Program-made: the position numbers and the translations under genes | NCBI GenBank assembly: GCA_900765185.1 | Contig: CAAFQT010000294.1 | Location: forward strand, 1 to 8,040 | Reading direction: 5' to 3' | From: an uncultured Collinsella sp. | GTDB lineage: Bacteria > Actinomycetota > Coriobacteriia > Coriobacteriales > Coriobacteriaceae | Length of the DNA: 8,040 nucleotides | The notes under the pieces: generated by a model | The model's database searches: none | Told to the model about the DNA's origin: nothing | Seen by the model: the letters and a program-made list of their open reading frames with translations, nothing else | Shown: positions 6,500 through 8,040 of the stretch, piece after piece | Numbering within the stretch: the first letter of the stretch is position 1 | Layout: each line of letters starts with the position of its first letter

Positions 6500-6739
6500 C
6501 TAGCTATCCTGGGATTCGTTTGCCGCATCCTCATCGTATTCCTGCTCGAGCTTGTCGGCCTCTCGCGGCGTCAACTCAAACTTGTCGACCATATCGACCG
6601 CGCGGGAACCCAACTCAATCGCTTCGTCAAACAAATCGAGTGAACGCTCCAAGGAGGTATCCTTGGAGCGAACGGTAGCGATGATTTGGTCCAGACGGTC
6701 CGAGATCTCGTCAAAGTTGCGGACAGAACCCTCTGGCAT
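6500..6739 (-). CDS. xseB: Exodeoxyribonuclease VII small subunit
   Basis: XseB is the small helical subunit that, in several copies, binds XseA to form exonuclease VII, a single-strand DNA nuclease cutting from both ends. The product is 79 residues. The family core is at about 8–52: FDEISDRLDQIIATV, then a helix with SLERSLDLFDEAIELG, matching the two-helix hairpin with its conserved Leu-Glu-x-Ser-Leu-x-Leu-Phe-Glu pattern. The tail (about 60–79) is acidic and unlike the usual end. ATG 6739 is preceded by GAGGAG (6745–6750) at 5-nt spacing, inside the end of nusB, and the intergenic gap is 2 bp, so translation is probably coupled. The catalytic partner xseA, normally directly upstream, is not in this window. 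The same DNA in longer upstream-open frames gives no known protein; the start given is the one with the ribosome binding site. Confidence 0.88.
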   Translation of the reverse strand: MPEGSVRNFDEISDRLDQIIATVRSKDTSLERSLDLFDEAIELGSRAVDMVDKFELTPREADKLEQEYDEDAANESQDS

Positions 6740-6741
6740 GG

Positions 6742-7329
6742 CTACTCCTCGACGGAGTCGGCCTCGACGGCCCCAGCAGCGTCCGCGTCCTCGGCAAGTA
6801 CACCGGCAGCAGCCTGAGCAGCAGCGACCTTGGCGGCTGCCTCGGCAGCCTGTGCCTCCTCGCGAGCGCGATCCTCGGCCAGCAGCTCTTGGTACAGGTC
6901 CTCGCCCGGCAGTTCCTCGCTGCGAGCGATCTTGCCCAGCACGCCGTTGACAAACGATGCGGACTGGTCGGTACCATAAGCCTTGGCAAGCTCGACCGCC
7001 TCGTTGATGACGATGGCGTCCGAGACCTCTTCGTCGGTAAGGAAGCGCATCTCGTAGACGGCGATACGCAGCAGGTTGCGGTCGGCACCGGGCATGCGCA
7101 TAAGATCCCAGTTCTTGGCGACGGCTCGCAGGGCACAATCGATGCGATCGATGTGCTCGTAGGCACCGCGGCAAAGCTCCAGTGCATAGGGGTCGAGGGG
7201 ACCCTTCGAGATCAGGAAATCGCCCTCGAGGACGCGCTCGAGCGGACTGTCCGTGGCCTCGGCCTGGAACAGCAGCTGCAGCGCCTGACTGCGGGCAAGC
7301 GTGCGCCCGCGATAAACCTTAAGGCTCAA
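6742..7329 (-). CDS. nusB: Transcription antitermination factor NusB
   Basis: NusB joins NusE (ribosomal protein S10) on boxA RNA to prevent early termination of rRNA transcription. The product is 195 residues against the usual 130–160. The all-helical NusB domain is at about 8–137: RTLARSQALQLLFQAE (9–24), DRNLLRIAVYEM (83–94) and the hallmark INEAVELAKAYG...SFVNGVLGKIAR (108–136). Residues 138–195 are an added tail, first Glu/Arg/Ala-rich and probably helical, then acidic and low in complexity. The start is TTG at 7329, chosen because AGGAG (7336–7340) lies 6 nt upstream and MSLKVYRGRT aligns with the family's N-terminus; no ATG fits. It begins 3 bp after the Asp23-family gene, whose stop lies within the binding-site spacer, and ends 2 bp before xseB. 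Identity is secure; the tail's role is unknown. Confidence 0.95.
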   Translation of the reverse strand: MSLKVYRGRTLARSQALQLLFQAEATDSPLERVLEGDFLISKGPLDPYALELCRGAYEHIDRIDCALRAVAKNWDLMRMPGADRNLLRIAVYEMRFLTDEEVSDAIVINEAVELAKAYGTDQSASFVNGVLGKIARSEELPGEDLYQELLAEDRAREEAQAAEAAAKVAAAQAAAGVLAEDADAAGAVEADSVEE

Positions 7330-7332
7330 AGG

Positions 7333-7695
7333 TTACTCCTTGGGGAAAACGAGGCCGTCAATGCAAACGTCAACGCGCTCGACCTCAACGCCCACCTGAG
7401 CATCGATGGCAGCGACCACGGCGGCGCGAACGGCCTCGGCGAGCTTCTTGAACGGATAGCCAAAGAACACCACGACACGCACGGTGAGTGCGAGCTTGTC
7501 GCCGACGACCTCGGCCTCGACCGCCGGCTCGGAAGCCGGGGCCTTGGACGAGAGCATCATGGAGACAAGGTTGGTGGCAAGGTCCTTGACGCCAACGGAG
7601 GCGATGCCCTCGACATCCGACACGGCGCGCGAAACGATGGCGGTCAGAACATCGGGCGAAATGCCGATGCCGTCAATCTTGATTTCCTGGGGCAT
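7333..7695 (-). CDS. Asp23/Gls24 (YqhY-type) envelope stress response family protein
   Basis: Small protein of 120 residues, the normal length for single-domain members of the Asp23/Gls24 (DUF322) family. Residues 4–37 show the family start, I-x-I-S-P-x-V-L-x-x-I-V then a VEGIASVG turn. The second half has the strand LTVRVVVFFGYPFKKLAEAVRAAV (about 69–92) and the end VEVERVDVCIDGLVF. No signal peptide or membrane segment is seen. Members are linked to cell-envelope stress and, for B. subtilis YqhY, which sits next to nusB as here, to control of fatty-acid synthesis. The exact role in this organism is not known. ATG 7695 has AGGAGG 4 nt upstream. The gene lies 24 bp after efp and 3 bp before nusB, so it is co-transcribed with both. 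Confidence 0.9.
   Translation of the reverse strand: MPQEIKIDGIGISPDVLTAIVSRAVSDVEGIASVGVKDLATNLVSMMLSSKAPASEPAVEAEVVGDKLALTVRVVVFFGYPFKKLAEAVRAAVVAAIDAQVGVEVERVDVCIDGLVFPKE
7336..7340 (-). promoter_or_regulatory. Ribosome binding site deciding the nusB TTG start
   Basis: Minus-strand AGGAG followed by TAACCT and TTG at 7329. The TAA in the spacer is the stop codon of the preceding Asp23-family gene, so termination and restart occur on almost the same bases. Confidence 0.75.
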
Positions 7696-7719
7696 GAGTC
7701 CTCCTAGAAGTTTTGGTTG

Positions 7720-8040
7720 CTAGACGCGGGAGACGAACTTGCCGTCGCGGGTGTCAACCTTGATGACCTCGCCCTCGTTGAGGTACATGGGGACCTGGAT
7801 GACAGCGCCGGTGTCGATCGTGGCCGGCTTGGTGGAACCCTGGACGGTGTCGCCCTTAAAGCCCGGGTCGGTCTGGACGATGGTGGTCTCGATGAACATC
7901 GGCGGGGTCACGCCCATGAGCTCATCGTCGGCGAAGAGCAGCTGGCAAATGTCGTTCTCGCGCAGCCACTTGGAGTTCTCGCCCACCATGTCCTCGGGAA
8001 CGGGAACCTGCTCATAGGTCTCGTTGTCCATGAAGATGTA
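7720..8040 (-). CDS. efp: Translation elongation factor P, C-terminal part (5' end off window)
   Basis: EF-P binds the ribosome between P and E sites and relieves stalling at runs of proline. The frame is open to the right edge and gives the last 106 residues of a protein usually about 185 long, so domain I with its modified loop residue is outside the window. Visible are the central OB domain (YIFMDNETYEQVPVP, LLFADDELMGVTPP) and the C-terminal OB domain with the EF-P signature: GSTKPATIDTGAVIQVP, then YLNEGEVIKVDTRDGKFVSRV at the end. The methionine at 8031 is internal to domain II and is not the start. It is the first visible gene of the minus-strand operon, 24 bp upstream of the Asp23-family gene. 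The promoter must lie beyond 8040. Confidence 0.96.
   Translation of the reverse strand, partial: YIFMDNETYEQVPVPEDMVGENSKWLRENDICQLLFADDELMGVTPPMFIETTIVQTDPGFKGDTVQGSTKPATIDTGAVIQVPMYLNEGEVIKVDTRDGKFVSRV

Noticed and set aside
6740..7174. Upstream extension of the xseB frame through nusB (224-codon open frame)
   Set aside because: The extension is Arg/Cys/Gly-rich, overlaps nusB in another frame and resembles no protein; GAGGAG before ATG 6739 marks the real start.
7720..8031. EF-P starting at the methionine at 8031 as a complete 103-residue protein
   Set aside because: The frame continues upstream to the window edge with EF-P-like residues (Tyr-Ile-Phe), and the methionine lies inside domain II, so the gene is simply cut by the window.

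Overview
The window is GC-rich, densely packed bacterial DNA with strong AGGAG-type ribosome binding sites and some GTG and TTG starts. The gene content and protein style (compact efp–Asp23–nusB–xseB–tlyA–nadK–recN order, an alanine-rich tail on NusB, a fructose-type PTS permease) suggest a Gram-positive anaerobe. My best guess is a gut Coriobacteriia member such as Collinsella. That assignment is inference from recall, not from a search.

Layout. Positions 1–1996 (minus) hold a nearly complete fructose-family PTS permease with IIB, IIC and IIA domains fused in that order; only its last few residues lie off the left edge. Positions 1997–2268 are a divergent control region. It holds a perfect 15-bp TGAAAG/CTTTCA inverted repeat, further TGAAAG half-sites, a second small palindrome and two GC-rich stem-loops in the permease leader. 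Positions 2269–3126 (plus) encode an RpiR/MurR-type regulator (HTH plus SIS sugar-phosphate domain), probably the local regulator of the permease. A perfect 11-bp stem hairpin (3135–3167) separates it from the convergent neighbour.

From 8040 down to 3186, seven minus-strand genes form one apparent operon: efp (5' end off the window), an Asp23/Gls24 (YqhY-type) gene, nusB, xseB, tlyA, nadK and recN. All gaps are at most about 26 bp, and the last three genes overlap by 4 and 11 bp. The order is a reduced form of the Bacillus-type efp…yqhY–nusB–…xseB–…tlyA–…recN cluster. It joins translation (EF-P), transcription antitermination (NusB), rRNA 2'-O-methylation (TlyA), NADP synthesis (NAD kinase) and DNA repair (Exo VII small subunit, RecN). 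The large Exo VII subunit, xseA, which normally precedes xseB, is absent here.

I found no RNA gene, mobile element, CRISPR array or clearly novel system. The points most worth a second look are the divergent regulatory region, the U-tract-less intergenic hairpin and the orphan xseB.
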